A stretch of DNA of 64,000 bases from Boswellia sacra. Lineage: Eukaryota; Streptophyta; Magnoliopsida; Sapindales; Burseraceae. Position 1 is the first letter of the stretch. Each line of letters begins with the position of its first letter. The notes beneath the pieces were generated by a model. The model had not been told where the DNA came from, ran no database searches, and saw only the letters and a list, made by a program, of their open reading frames with translations. Positions 50,523 through 62,471 of this stretch are shown here, in pieces. The stretch is from the NCBI GenBank assembly GCA_013180625.2, contig SNVD02016092.1, positions 124,001 to 188,000 on the forward strand. Reading direction: 5' to 3'. The translations under genes and the position numbers were made by a program.

Positions 50523-51172
50523 TATTCGTATATAGAACGACTCATCCAAGGTTCAACATATCACGTTGTTTTATTCGTGTTCCCCTTGGGTCCGTATACA
50601 GAACGGTCCACCCAAGGTCCAACACATCTCATATCATTATATGCGTGTTCCCCTTAGGTCCGTATACAGAACGGTCCACCCAAGGTCCAACACATCACAT
50701 CATCATATCCGTGCTCCCCTTAGGTCCGTATATAGAACGGTCCACCCAAGGTCCAACACATCACATCATCATATCCGTGTTCCCCTTAGGTCCGTATACA
50801 GAACGGTCCACCCAAGGTCCAACACATCACATCATCATATCCGTGTTCCCCTTAGGTCCGTATACAGAACGGTCCACCCAAGGTCCAACACATCACATCA
50901 TCATATCCGTGTTCCCCTTAGGTCCGTATACAGAACGGTCCACCCAAGGTCCAACACATCACATCATTATATCCGTGTTCCCCTTAGGTCCGTATACAGA
51001 ACGGTCCACCCAAGGTCCAACACATCACATAATCATATCCATGTTCCCCTTAGGTCCGTATACAGAACGGTCCACCCAAGGTCCAACACATCACATAATC
51101 ATATCCGTGTTCCCCTTAGGTCCGTATACAGAACAGCCCATCCAAGGTCCAATGCATACATTAATAGCCTTT
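50523..51172. repeat. 66-bp minisatellite, about nine full copies
   Basis: The motif ggtccgtatacagaacggtc begins at 50589, 50657, 50723, 50789, 50855, 50921, 50987, 51053 and 51119; spacing is 66 apart from one 68. A degenerate partial copy starts near 50523. Inner copies are nearly identical, which suggests recent expansion. Confidence 0.93.
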
Positions 51173-51277
51173 CAATATCATTACTATGATAAATCTTAAG
51201 GAAATATAATTTTTATGCAAAATCCAGGACTTTTTTGGGAAGTATACAGTCAATTTGGGGTGGTTCTGAAATTTTGC

Positions 51278-51640
51278 TCGACACTCGACACTGTTCACTC
51301 GACACTGTTTCTCGACATTGTTCACTCGAAAATACTGTTCTTTCGAGAATACTGTTCACTCGAAAATACTGTTCATTCGAGAATACTGTTCACTCGAAAA
51401 TACTGTTCGTTCGAGAATACTGTTTATTCGAGAATACTGTTCACTCGAAAACACTGTTCATTCGAGAACACTGTTTCTCGATACTGTTTACTCGAACACT
51501 CGACACTCGAATACTGTTCACACGACACTGTTTTTCGATACTGTTCACTCGAACACAATTCACACGACACTGTTTCTCAACACTGTTCACTCGTACACTC
51601 GACACTCGAACACTCGAATACTGTTCACTCGAATACTGTT
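51278..51640. repeat. 17-bp tandem array and related degenerate copies
   Basis: The regular core at about 51328-51478 repeats gaatactgttcactcga with alternating cact/catt variants; flanks contain looser actgtt..ctcga units. Confidence 0.85.
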
Positions 51641-52424
51641 TGCTGTCGAGAGAAACACCAGAATCGAATTCTGGAGTTGGTTCAACACATCTCATTTCCA
51701 GATTTCAACTCCTAACTTCAAAAATTCACCAAAAATCCGTTTTAACTCCAAATTCAACGAAATCAGCGGCTAATCAAAGCTTCTTATGTCTATTTTCTTA
51801 AACAAACGAAAAATCACCCAATTCTCAATACAGAATAATGCATCAACTCAAACAATACAAAACAGTCACATGAACTACAACTCTCCTTAAAACTATCTCT
51901 ACTTCACTTCATCAACACTTAGTTTTCTCACATAATCCATCATCCAAGCAACAAAACGATCAATTTAGAATAGATCATATGCACAACAAATCAACATCAA
52001 TTAACCAAAAAAATACATAACATGAGATAAGTAAAGTGTTAGAAAATCCCTACCTGTTTTCCAAGCTAAATTTCTTTGAAATTTTCCTCTCTTTCTTCCT
52101 TCTCTTCTTCTTCTTCTTCTCTTCCTCTTTCTTTTGCCGTCAACTCCCCTCTCTTCTATCCCCAAAAATGAAAGAAAGATCTCTCCCTTTTCCAGAAAAA
52201 TCCTCCCTTATTTATATACAAGGCCTTGGTTTATGGGCTTAGGTCCACTAATTTCAAATTCAAGCCCAATTCTCCCTTACTAATTCCAACACAAGCCCAC
52301 TTCTATTATCCAACCCAATTCTCATAAAATTACTCAAATACCCTTAGTTATATTTTCTAAAATTTATAATATATATATATATATATATATATTTGGAATT
52401 CCACAAATCAAATATTCAAAATCC

Positions 52425-52687
52425 ATCCACAACACAATAAAGAGTCTATTAAATACCAAGTCGCATACAAACTTTAATCCACAACATAATAAATAGTCCA
52501 CTAAATTCGCAGTCTCAAACAAACTTCAATCCACAAAATACAATAAAGAGTCCATTAAATACCAAGTCCCATACAAACATCAATTCACAACACAATAAAT
52601 AGTCTATTAAATACCAAGTCTCAAACAAACTTCATTCCACAATACGATAAATAGTTTACTAAACACCAAGTTTCATACAAACTTTAA
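52425..52687. repeat. About 52-bp minisatellite, five copies
   Basis: Units begin (atccac/attcac/attcca) at 52425, 52477, 52529, 52583 and 52634 and contain ataaatagtctattaaatac and ccaagtctcaaacaaact in variant forms. Confidence 0.85.
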
Positions 52688-53091
52688 ATACAATTTAAAT
52701 TTAGAAAAAAAAATCCATTTCATCTCGTTGACTCTTTAGTAGTTTAAAATTCAAATTAATTTTTGACTTGTATTTGTAATTTTACCGATTCAAAATTTAA
52801 TCGTGTCAAATTGTCAATTCGTGTCATTATGATATTATATTTTATTCAGGTTATATGGGTCATTAAACGGTTTCATGTCATTATACGGGTTGTGTCATGA
52901 TACGGGTTTGTGTCATTAAACGAGTTCGTGTCACTCGTGGGTTCAAACCCTCCACCCGAACACGACCTGATTATTAAACGGGTTAAAAATTTCAACTCAA
53001 ACACGACCCAAATACGATTAAGACAAACCCAAATCCGCTAAATTGCATGTCGTATCGTGTCGAGTTCGCGGGTCGTGTCAAAAATTCCTGT

Positions 53092-54378
53092 GCAGTTAAT
53101 TTCTTGAACAATTTAAACTGGAATTATGATCTGCTTGCTTGGCCTGTGCAACTTGAGAGGAAAACCAAAGGAAAAAAAAAGAGCTAAACAGAGGAAGAAA
53201 AGAAGGAATATTTTTTAGGTTGCATAATGGTACATAAAAGAGAAATTATTAGAATTCGTTATTAAAATATTAGAGGGAAGTAATAATCAGATTCGGGGAC
53301 TGTTTTTATTTTAGTATATTCAATATATATTTGTTTAATTACAAAGATAAGTTTAACATATAGATAAAAATACCTTTTCATATGTGATATTAAAATTAAT
53401 GCATTGCGTATTCTTTGGTAGGTTGACCCATTATGATTGACAAGTGCTGTTAACCTGTAATGCCATATAGGCAATAAATAAAGAAATTAGAGTTTAGCCA
53501 TAGAATGTTCAATCTACATATTCATTGCTTTGTGAGCATGATTTTTGTGGAAAATGTAGGTCGGTTGGTTGTTGTTCACAAACTCACAACTTGTGCTTGT
53601 TTGAGAAAATAATAACTATGTTATCCTATGTTGAGGTTTTAGATTTATAAGAAGAATTGATCACTTCACTTGATGGATTAACTTATTTTAGAATATTTTT
53701 GATAGTTTATCTCTTCATATAAATTGATTTAAAAAAAAAGTTGAATTGTTTTAGAAGTAATTTTAGAGATACTTACCAAACATCTAAATAACTTTAAATT
53801 ATCTAAAAATCAGATTTTGTTTTTTCAATAGGAATCCCGAACAGGGTGCACTTTAGTTCCTGTACATCTCAATAATTTACTAAATTACTTTTTAATATCT
53901 TTTCTAAAAGTGATTGTTGATAAATATAACATATTCAATTTATTTGTATACATACTTTGTAAATATAATATTATTCTTTCTTAATTAGCTTTGAAGAATT
54001 AAAGCATTCAATGAGATGATTAATATTATCTTGAGATGCAAATTGCAAAGATCCTTTCTAGTTTCTTCAAGTTGTAGCAACTTGTAAATCTTTATTTAGA
54101 ATTTTCATGATGGTGCCCAAAGTGGGAGAAATTTCGAAGGCCCATTATCTGGCCCAATTAAACAATTTTAGCCCACTTTCAACCCATTAACAACACCACG
54201 CTTCACACATGCTTTTAGGTTAAGACGCTAACCTTGTTCCGCCCCCACACTCTGAAACGGCACCGTTTGATCTCGTCTCCTTCACTACAGCTTTGCAATC
54301 TCAGAAATCCTGGCTTCTCTCTCGATAGCGAGCGGAAAACCTGACCAAACATCTGGACTTGAACCTCTTACACCTCTC
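53092..54378. other. Intergenic upstream of the SF1-like gene
   Basis: AT-rich; the last 200 bases are less AT-rich (aaacggcaccgtttgatctc near 54254) and probably include the SF1-like promoter and leader. Confidence 0.4.
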
Positions 54379-57300
54379 ATGTCTACGGCAACGACTTCAC
54401 AATCCACGGCTTCGCCCGGCGGCCCCAAAGTCTCCAAGTTTGCGGCGAAGTCGGGGTTCGTCATACCAAAGAATAAGCTGTCGGGGTCATTGGTACCGGT
54501 TTTCAAAGGAGAGAAAAAGCCCGGAAGCAATGATGACGCGAGTGCTGGCGCTGAAGAAAGTGTCAACAAGGTTCAGAGGAAGACGAAGTGGGGGCCTGAT
54601 CTGACGCAAGATGCGGCGGTTAGAAAGGGAAGAGCATTGGCTTATCAGGTATGTGTATTGGGTATCCTCTGTAAGTAAGGCTGCGTTTGGTTAATAAAGA
54701 ATTTTTTTTCCCAAAGGATGATGTGTTAACGTTAATCAAATCCCGGTGCTGTTACTGGAATCAATGAGTTGGCTAGTGTTAGTAAATCTTAAGTTGTGTT
54801 TCCTGGAAAATCTGCCGATGAGTTTAATGGCTACATAGCAAAAGCGCTTCCTGCAGAAGCACTTTCAGACACCCCACAAATTGCTTGATTTATCTTTCTT
54901 ATAAATAGTGGTTGTTGAACATGGGATAGTAAAGTTATGAAATTCAGGAGTATTTATGGGATAGTAAAGTTATTGATTTTTTTTTTTAAACTTTTCTGAG
55001 CATTGGAGAACACTGCTTGCTAGGTGAAAGTTCTCATAGATTTTTGGAAGCCTTTTGGTTGCTTAAAATGAAAAGTTTGTATATTTTCTGTTTTCTGTTT
55101 GAGTTAATTGTAGAGGGTTGAAGGCATTAAGAGCCCTGGTCTTTGGGAGAAATTTGTATATTGCTCAACTGGTGGCAATTAAAAGTTTTCCCTTTTCCCA
55201 TTGGGTGCTAAAATGTCGGTGTCTTCCATGTGAATGGCTCACATGGAGGCTTCCCATTCCAGGTGCCATTAAGTGATATTACTGCCTTGGGCAGACTCGG
55301 GTAGCTCAAATTGCGCAACAGCTGAAATTGGGGGCTTTGCAAGTTGAGGACAATCAAGACTCACAGTTTTCTGCCCAGCATGATGATCAAAGCTTGACAA
55401 ACCCTCAAGCCGACAAAGAGGTAGAATGCGGTTCATATTGTACTTTGTGTTGATTGGTTTATTTGTTGGGTTTTACTGTTTCCATTTAAAAGTTTTGTGG
55501 GTTTCTAAGCATTTGCAAATTTTTTTGTCAATGTAGAAGTTAGAAGTTCTGGAGATTGAGAAGCGGGAAGTTATTGGTATGCCTTATTCCTTTCTCTGTA
55601 TAATATATCCATTTTTTTTAATTATTTGTACACATGAATTTATCGTATTTTTTCTCAAATTTTCAGGTGAGATACTAAAGTTGAATCCAAACTACAAGGC
55701 CCCGGCAGATTATAAACCTTTGTTGAAGGAAGCAATAGTTCCTATCCCTGTAAGTTAATTGGGGATCTTGGCAATCAGCTGTGCTTGATTAATCATTTCC
55801 TTATACATTTAATTTCACCAAATGAAGAAAACAATATATGCATTTCCTTCATCAAGTAATTTAAACTTAAAACTAACATATTATTGAAAATTTTCTTGAG
55901 CATGAAAGGTGGAATACTCTTGAGAAGGCATTGCTGCCTGCATGTGGTTGCAGTAGAGTTTGTTTAATTGGGTTGAGGGCTTCTTTTTATTTTTTTATTT
56001 TATAAATAAAAGAAGAGTTGAAAAAAATGGTTTTTTTAAGAAAATGTTCAACAACGCTGGTGCAAAGTGGTTAAAACATAAGGGCGTTATAGTGTCTTTT
56101 TTACAGTCTTAAGTGACTTATACCCTCATTCTGATTAATATTGAGGTAAGGATGCAAAGTCAGGTAATTTAGATAATAAATTAGAAGATATGTTTTTTTA
56201 GCATCCCCACTCTACCATCCAAGGTCCTGTACCTAGGATACTTCTGAGTAGAAGGACTAGAATATATACTTTTTATATTTCTAGTCAGAGATAGTCAGTT
56301 GTTTAGGGTGAGGTATGTATATAATAGTTGCAGTGCATTTGTGGTTGCTTCTGTTGGATAGATTGAAATGCCATTACATTTGCATACCTGATTATATTAC
56401 ATATACTAGCGCTGCTTAAATCTGTCTCTGTGCATGTGTGTCTTTGAGTTGTTACTGATGTAGTGTGTTTGCTTGTGTGTGCTTTTGTGCGTGGGTGATG
56501 AAGTAACAGTTCCTGATGCTATGTGGACTATTCTTTTTGCAGGTTAAAGAATATCGAGGTTACAATTTTCTTGGTCTAATATTTGGACCTGCAAGTGATA
56601 CTCAGAAGCGATTAGAAAAGGTATATGGTTTGCCTCATGCTACCATTTGCTATTGCATTGGTGTATTTATCAGCAAAATTATTGCATACTGCTTATATGG
56701 TTGAATTAATGTTTTAACATTAAGGTGATTCTGAATCATCGGTTTTTCTTTTTGCAAATCAGGAAACTGGAACCATGATACGAGTTTATGGCACCAAAGC
56801 AGATACAGGAGAGAAGGTAACTTACTCATCTTTTATGCTGATATCACTATTTAAGATAACTGAATAAATGCTTGGAAATTTACTTTTATTTTTCTCTAGA
56901 GCAATAGTTAGATACGTGCATGGTTAAAAAAAAAAAAAGAAAAAAAATTGAAATATGCGCTTCTAGGTCTAACAGAATGTCCAAACAGAATATCAACTTT
57001 TTCTGTTTATCTTGTCCATTCCAGGTTGAAATATCTCCATCTGATGGGAATGCCCAAAGTACTTATGAAGAGTTGTACATTCATATCTCAGCTGACGCAT
57101 ATGAGAAAGTTGATGCAGCAGCTGACCTAATTGAACTGCTAGTCACTTCAGTGAGGGTAAGTTCGTTACTTAGCAGAAGAAAGCGATTTGCTTATGGTTG
57201 TCCATCTTGCTCATGTTGCTGTTTTTGTTGTACTAAAGCCAAATCTCCTTTTTATGATTATTATTGTCATTACACTGATGTAGGAAAATTTGGCTCCCAT

Positions 57301-59044
57301 TTCCACCTCAACTTTGGTTTCTGGGGAAAATGTCAATGTTCTTGGTCAAGGCCAGGATGAAGGTGACAAGTTTATGGTTCCTACTGGTGGTGAAAACCAG
57401 GGAGTAGCACAACAAGTGGTTGGACCCATGCAAATGCCACAAAGTCAGTTTCAATACCAAAGTCCATGGTTCCCTTCAGGCCCACCTCAAACTTCAATGC
57501 ATCCCCTGAATTCTTCAGCCCCAGTTCTCCCGAATCATGTGAGCATGCCTTCCCTATTTGGGCCTCGACCAACTACAGCAACTGGATTCACTTCAATGTT
57601 TCAAAACCCTTCTCTTGTTTCCCCAAATTCACAGCCTCCACTGCACATTCCACCTCGTCCATATATGCCTCAGACCCATCCATCAGGTCATATTGTTCCG
57701 CCGAGAAATTTTCCAATGCCCCCTCTGCAGCCTTCATCAGCTCAACCTAATATTTCGGTCCTGCTTCCCTTTACTGGTAGCCAACCTCAACCAACAGCAT
57801 CACTTCCTCTTGGAAGACCTTTAATTACTTCATTATCTCAAGCTATGTCTAATATTCCACCCAGACCACTACCTGACCATCCATTGACCCCTACAGGGAG
57901 CTCTTCTGGATGGTCAGGAGTTCCTATAAATGCTCAAGCATCTTTAGGTTCAAGCAACACGGGGCAATTTGCTCCAGGCATAATTCCTCCCCAAGGGCTC
58001 CGTCCTATAGTTTCACAACCAAGTGTTGCATCCTCTGCTCCTTCAAACTTGTCAGCAGGCAATATGGTTTCTCCTTCATCTTTTCCATCTGGGCCATCTC
58101 CTGTGCGGTCATCAGGCACAGCTTTGAATTATCCTGCAGCTCCAGTTTTTGGATCTGGTCCTCCCCCTCAGGTGGGGCCTTTTCCAGCATTTCCTGCTTT
58201 GCATCCAACACAGATTCCTGCTTCTGCAGCTATCCAACCTTCAACATTAGGGCCAGCGGCTTCATCAGGGCCATCTGTATCACCACAGTCTCTGCAGGCA
58301 GGAAATTTAAATTCTGTTTCTAGAAGCACAGTCAATTTTTCTACCATACCATCCTCTGCAATAGCTTTAAGACCTCAAAACCCAAGTTCTGGTGATTTCA
58401 CTTTTCAACCTCATCAGCCACAGAATCTAGCCCCTTTAACAGTTCCCAGGCCAGGCAGTCAACCCATGATGCTGAATGCTCCACCCTCTAGACTGATGAC
58501 ACAACTGCCATCTCCTCAACCTTCATCTTTCCGGGTGGCTAGTCCTAATGCTGCTCAACCTGTGAGGCAAGTTTTTTCTAGGCCACAAGCTGGCAGCCAG
58601 ATGGGTCAATCTAATTTTCATATATCTTCTATGACATTTGCCAGAAACCCAAATGCTCCTTTTGCCAATGTAAGCCCGGTTGCTCCTACGACTCCAGTTT
58701 CACAAATGGGACCAAGGAACTTTGGTACAGGTCCACAGGTGCCCAATTTGGCAGGTCCTTTTCCTCCTAGGCCAGGAAATCCTTTGCAGCTTCAGCAAAA
58801 TTATCCAGCTCTCAGAAATCGGCCGGAAAACCACATGGGTGTAAACCAGCATTCGAGTAACAATCCCTCCTTTTCGTCTGATAAGCTGGCTCCAGGGCCT
58901 CGAGGACTGCAGATATATGATCCATTTTCTCCTACTGCGTCTATGCCGCCTCAACAGCAAGGAGGTAATTCAGCAGCAAGAGCTAGAAAACAGGAGAATG
59001 ATCCTGAGTATGAAGATTTGATGGCTTCAGTTGGAGTTAAATGA
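54379..59044 (+). CDS. SF1/branchpoint-binding-like KH-domain protein
   Basis: Eight exons: 54379-54648, 55295-55420, 55537-55576, 55667-55749, 56543-56620, 56763-56816, 57025-57156 and 57284-59044; 2544 coding bases, 847 residues, all phases consistent. Residues 140-260 resemble the SF1/BBP helix plus KH-QUA2 fold: EIEKREVIGEILKLNPNYKA, then PADYKPL, KEYRGYNFLGLIFGPASDTQ and KRLEKETGTMIRVYG; in SF1 the KH reads [20 protein letters not shown]. SF1 binds the intron branchpoint early in spliceosome assembly. Here the GxxG loop (GPASDT) lacks the Arg-Gly of SF1, so RNA contact may differ. The N-terminus has KWGPDLTQDAAVRKGRALAY. The single last exon encodes about 580 Pro/Ser/Gln-rich residues ending DPEYEDLMASVGVK; I see no zinc knuckle or RRM, both present in Arabidopsis SF1 (At5g51300). 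It is probably a distinct SF1-related branch. Intact. Confidence 0.85.
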
Positions 59045-60551
59045 TATTGTATTTGTTTTGACTAAATGAATTGGTTGATAGAACCCAAGAGAGGAATTTA
59101 AATATTATTTATGGCATTAATTCTAGAAAGGTTGAGGCTATTTGCGCAAAAAAAAGTGCTCTGGAAATCCATTATTATTTTATAAGAGATTTTTTTTATT
59201 GTAGTACTCATAAATGAAATAATTTAAATATACATAACATAAAAATTGAATTAATTTTTATTATATTTATTTATCAAAATTCAAGAACCCTAATTCTTTT
59301 CCTTCCCATTTATATCTTTCCATCAATCTTCACAATAATATAACATTAGTTTGGTCTGTGGAGTACAAAAAAGGGTGTTTATGTTTTGTTGAATCTTCAT
59401 GTGGAAGAAGGAGTCCATGATTTCTTTGGTAGAGGTGATGGCCTTTTTGTAAGTGTGAAGATTGGTTTCATCGGTGATGGTGGCGATAACAGATAGATTA
59501 ATGAGTTTGGCGCCACTCTACAAATTCTGGATTTTAATTTAAAATATTTAGATTAAGTAAAGGAAATTATTATTAATTCGATGTACTTTCTTGTAATTAC
59601 TTGTGTGGGTTGTTCCAATGCAACATAAATGAAATTTATCAAATAATCAAAATAAAGAATAATGTTAAGTACCAAACGTATGAGAACAACAATCATCCAA
59701 AATCTAAAAGGAAAAGACGAGGAAAATGAAATTGAAAGAAAATTAAGAGCAGCACTGACCTTGAATACACGAACGGGTCGATCTACAGTACATCCAGTGT
59801 ATTGATACAGACAATTTTTTCGATAAAAAATTAGTTAACGGTACCATACAATATCCAAAACAGTTATTACTGTAATGATACAGTAATATTACAGTAATGT
59901 ATGTTTATTGTACCGTAGCTATTCCCCCGAACACACGGATGGACAAAGTTATGATTTATTTATTAATAGTGAAACGCCGCAATCGCAGATTCTAACATTC
60001 AATATATGTAAGTCACGGTACTATAAATCTTATATTTAATTAATAACTTTTTAAATTTTGTATTTTTATGGAGTTATAAATCAAGCAACTTATATATAAT
60101 TTTTAGATGGGTCAGTTTCTCTAACGACCCTGAGGTTAGACCTAAAATCAGTTATGACTCCGTTTGTTTTGAAATATACACCAATAGCCTCGGCGTTAGT
60201 CAATTGAGTTCTGTTAACGTTAACTGTTTAGGAGAAGCTACATTATTTAACATCTGGCACCCTGCTGCAACGTTTGAAATGTGCATGGTTGGGAAATCAT
60301 TTCATTTGAAATCCAAAAAATATAGAAAAAGCAACCAATTTTTTTGAAAAAAAAAATCCAGAAACCCTAAAACCGTGCCTGGCTCCAATTATCAACAAAT
60401 CGCTTTCCTCACAAACCCACCGAGAAATTATCGCAAGTCGCCGTCAGCAGCCATCCAGGCACAACTTCCGGCAGCCACTCGGCTCTCTTTCTATCACTTT
60501 AGTGCCTCTTGTTCCTCTCTTTCATTCTCTGATCTTCCAAACAGCCTAACG
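59045..60551. other. Between SF1-like gene and SF3B6 pseudogene
   Basis: SF1-like 3' flank and AT-rich DNA. A possible MITE lies at about 59756-59940, where cgaacgggtcgatctacagt and the complement of gtaccgtagctattcccccg are similar ends. Confidence 0.35.
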
Positions 60552-60892
60552 ATGGCCACGACAAGTCTCCGCAAGCCAGGGCAACACGCGCCTCCCGCTG
60601 GAAGTCAACCATGTCCTCTACGTCCGCAACCTCACTTTCAACATCTCCTTGGAGATGTACGATATCTTCAGCAAGTACGGCGCCATACGCCAGATATGTA
60701 TCAGAACGAACAAGGACGCGCGACACGGCTTTCGTCGTCTACGAGGACATCTACGACGCCAAGATAGCTGTCGACCATCTCTCTGGGCTGAACGTGGCGA
60801 ACAGGTACCTGATCCTTTTGTATTACTAGCAGTCAAAGATGAGCAAGAAGTTTGACCAGAAGAAGAAGGAGGACGAGATTGCAAAGATGTAG
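60552..60892 (+). pseudogene. Splicing factor 3B subunit 6 (SF3b14/p14) pseudogene
   Basis: Pieces in different frames match the small RRM protein that contacts the branchpoint adenosine in the U2 snRNP. Start MATTSLRK, then in a second frame [17 protein letters not shown], then in a third [16 protein letters not shown] and [12 protein letters not shown], followed by a stop and then KMSKKFDQKKKEDEIAKM and another stop. At least two frameshifts (about 60577 and 60720) and two stops (one after LLYY, one at 60890-60892) disable it. There are no introns, so it may be a processed copy, though the functional gene is itself short. GC content is well above the surroundings. Confidence 0.88.
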
Positions 60893-61677
60893 GAGAAGTT
60901 TCTAATAAGGATAAGTAGACAGAAAATCAATCAATTGTTCTTGTAATTCGCTTAAATTTAACTTGTATGTAAATTAGGGTATGACTTTCTTGGATTCTCT
61001 GTTGTGGAGTGGACATGAAATTATTTTTTTTTTCAAATTATATTTATATGTTTTTCCAATATTTCAATTAATGTTAGGGATGATTTTAGGGAAGTAAATT
61101 TGTGGGTAATTTGGTTAACATTGCTTATATTTTGGGTGAATGTTTGTGATGGTTGTGGTAAAGATTGGAAATGTTTAATTTGTGAAGTTTGTAAGATGAA
61201 TTGGAGGATTTGCTATTGGTGTTATGGTTAATTGGCTTGGGTTTAGTATCCGAATGGGAGACAAATTTTGTGTTTTCTTTTTTTCTTGTTATTAGGGTTG
61301 TGATTGGAGATTTTTTTAGCAAAGTAACACTTCGATGTTTGAAGATTTCTTGTTCTTATAGGTATGTGGTTTTCTTCTTTTTTGTGTTGCAATGGAAAAA
61401 TTGGATTTGGGGTGTGGAGGTTTATGGGTGATTTGGAGAGTTTTACTATATGATTTGTTTCTGTTAAAATGTATTTCTTGGGTTGTTTTTATTTATTTAT
61501 TTTTGACAGGCAGCAGAAGCATTTAAATTTTAAACTAATGATGGAGGGTTACGAAAGTCGAATAGTAACAGTGCAGAAGGATGTCAGATGGGAAAAATTA
61601 CAACTTTGCTCTTAAACAGTATAATTGTAACAGAACTGATGCCGGGGTCATTTGTGCATATTTCAAATATTTTTAAT
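60893..61677. other. Downstream of the SF3B6 pseudogene, no gene
   Basis: T- and G-rich sequence on this strand with chance open frames only. Confidence 0.4.
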
Positions 61678-61928
61678 TTGCCCTGAGGTTAGGCATAAAG
61701 AATATTGAGGACTTAAGTTTTCTGAAATCTAAGATTGTTCTCTGAGATTACTGTATCACCGTTAGATTTAACGGAAAATGTATTAAATAGTAATATTTTT
61801 TTATTAAATCTAACGGTTTAATACATTTTCCGTTAAATATAACGGTGATACAGTAATCTCAGGGGGCAATCTTAGATTTCAGAAAACTGAGGACTTCCAA
61901 TTTTTTTAGGCCTAATCTCAGGGGACAA
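61678..61928. mobile_element. 251-bp foldback MITE
   Basis: Nearly the whole element is an inverted repeat centred near 61798: the left arm (ctgagattactgtatcaccg, aacggaaaatgtattaaata) recurs inverted on the right (cggtgatacagtaatctcag). Ends are ttgccctgaggttagg and cctaatctcaggggacaa. aatt lies at both ends and may be a target duplication. Confidence 0.7.
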
Positions 61929-62471
61929 ATTAGAATTGCCCTTCAAATCAAACAGGATCATAACAGATTTAAGGCTTAATCTCAGGATCATCAAGGAGAT
62001 TTACCCTTTTTAGTAAATTTTGACCTGCATTAATTTTTTTAATTTTCATTATTGATAATATAATTTATTTATTACTAATATTATTGTATACCATGGGTAG
62101 GGTAAATATTAAATCAGTTTTCTAGCAATTGCTTGTTGGATAGGATATAAGAGATGGCAATGATTTGAATGACTTAATATCATTAATCAGAATTATATTA
62201 TTGTAATATGATTCTATCTCCTACTTAAACATAGAATTGGAGACTTATCATCTATAATTCTAGGATGTTTTAATTTACTATTAAGTGTAGAATTTGGAAA
62301 CTATTATCTCTCAATCATTCAACCCCATATATACCCACATATACTCAACAATTTTCACTCGACACATCCGTCAATTTTCTCCACAAACATCTTTGATCAC
62401 TCTAGCTCAATCGTCTCTTTAAAACTTCACCTTTAATTGTATTGCACTTTTTCATCAAAACATAAATATAT
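61929..62471. promoter_or_regulatory. Upstream region of the intronless kinase
   Basis: AT-rich; a TATA-like catatatacccacatatac lies at about 62325-62344, some 130 bases before the ATG. Not tested. Confidence 0.35.

Larger units (their letters stand above)
50051..52700. repeat. Insert of unclassified repetitive DNA carrying three tandem arrays
   Basis: Starts near tgtcacgccccaaaatctc, a sequence type often found at ends of plant repetitive elements, and ends near the right part of the CGTGTC element. It contains arrays with 66-, 17- and about 52-bp periods plus a CT-rich block (52080-52150) and an (AT)n tract (about 52371-52392). No protein domain found; ends not fixed. Confidence 0.45.
49680..53091. 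repeat. CGTGTC-rich element, second copy, split by a 2.6-kb insert
   Basis: The left part (49680 to about 50050) has aggaat at its end and gtgtcgagctgtgatacg, acgataat and tattattcgtgtt motifs. The right part (about 52700-53091) has the matching cgtatcgtgtcgagttcgcg motif and ends in attcct. Together they resemble the complete copy at 27009-27742. Imperfect 8-base flanks (tgcagcta, tgcagtta) may be the target duplication. Confidence 0.5.

Noticed and set aside
50523..51172. CRISPR-like repeat array
   Set aside because: Units are directly joined 66-mers with no unique spacers, in a plant nuclear genome.
50468..51199. 243-codon and 207-codon open frames with 22-residue repeats
   Set aside because: They arise from the 66-bp minisatellite, whose period is a multiple of three and lacks stops in two frames; no start context or family match.
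51215..51801. Several overlapping 150-190-codon frames
   Set aside because: They are products of the 17-bp array and its degenerate flanks.
52036..52242. 68-codon frame rich in Phe and Ser
   Set aside because: Produced by a CT-rich tract inside repetitive DNA.
57381..58323. Frames overlapping the last SF1-like exon
   Set aside because: Out-of-frame shadows of a Pro/Ser-rich coding region with biased codons.
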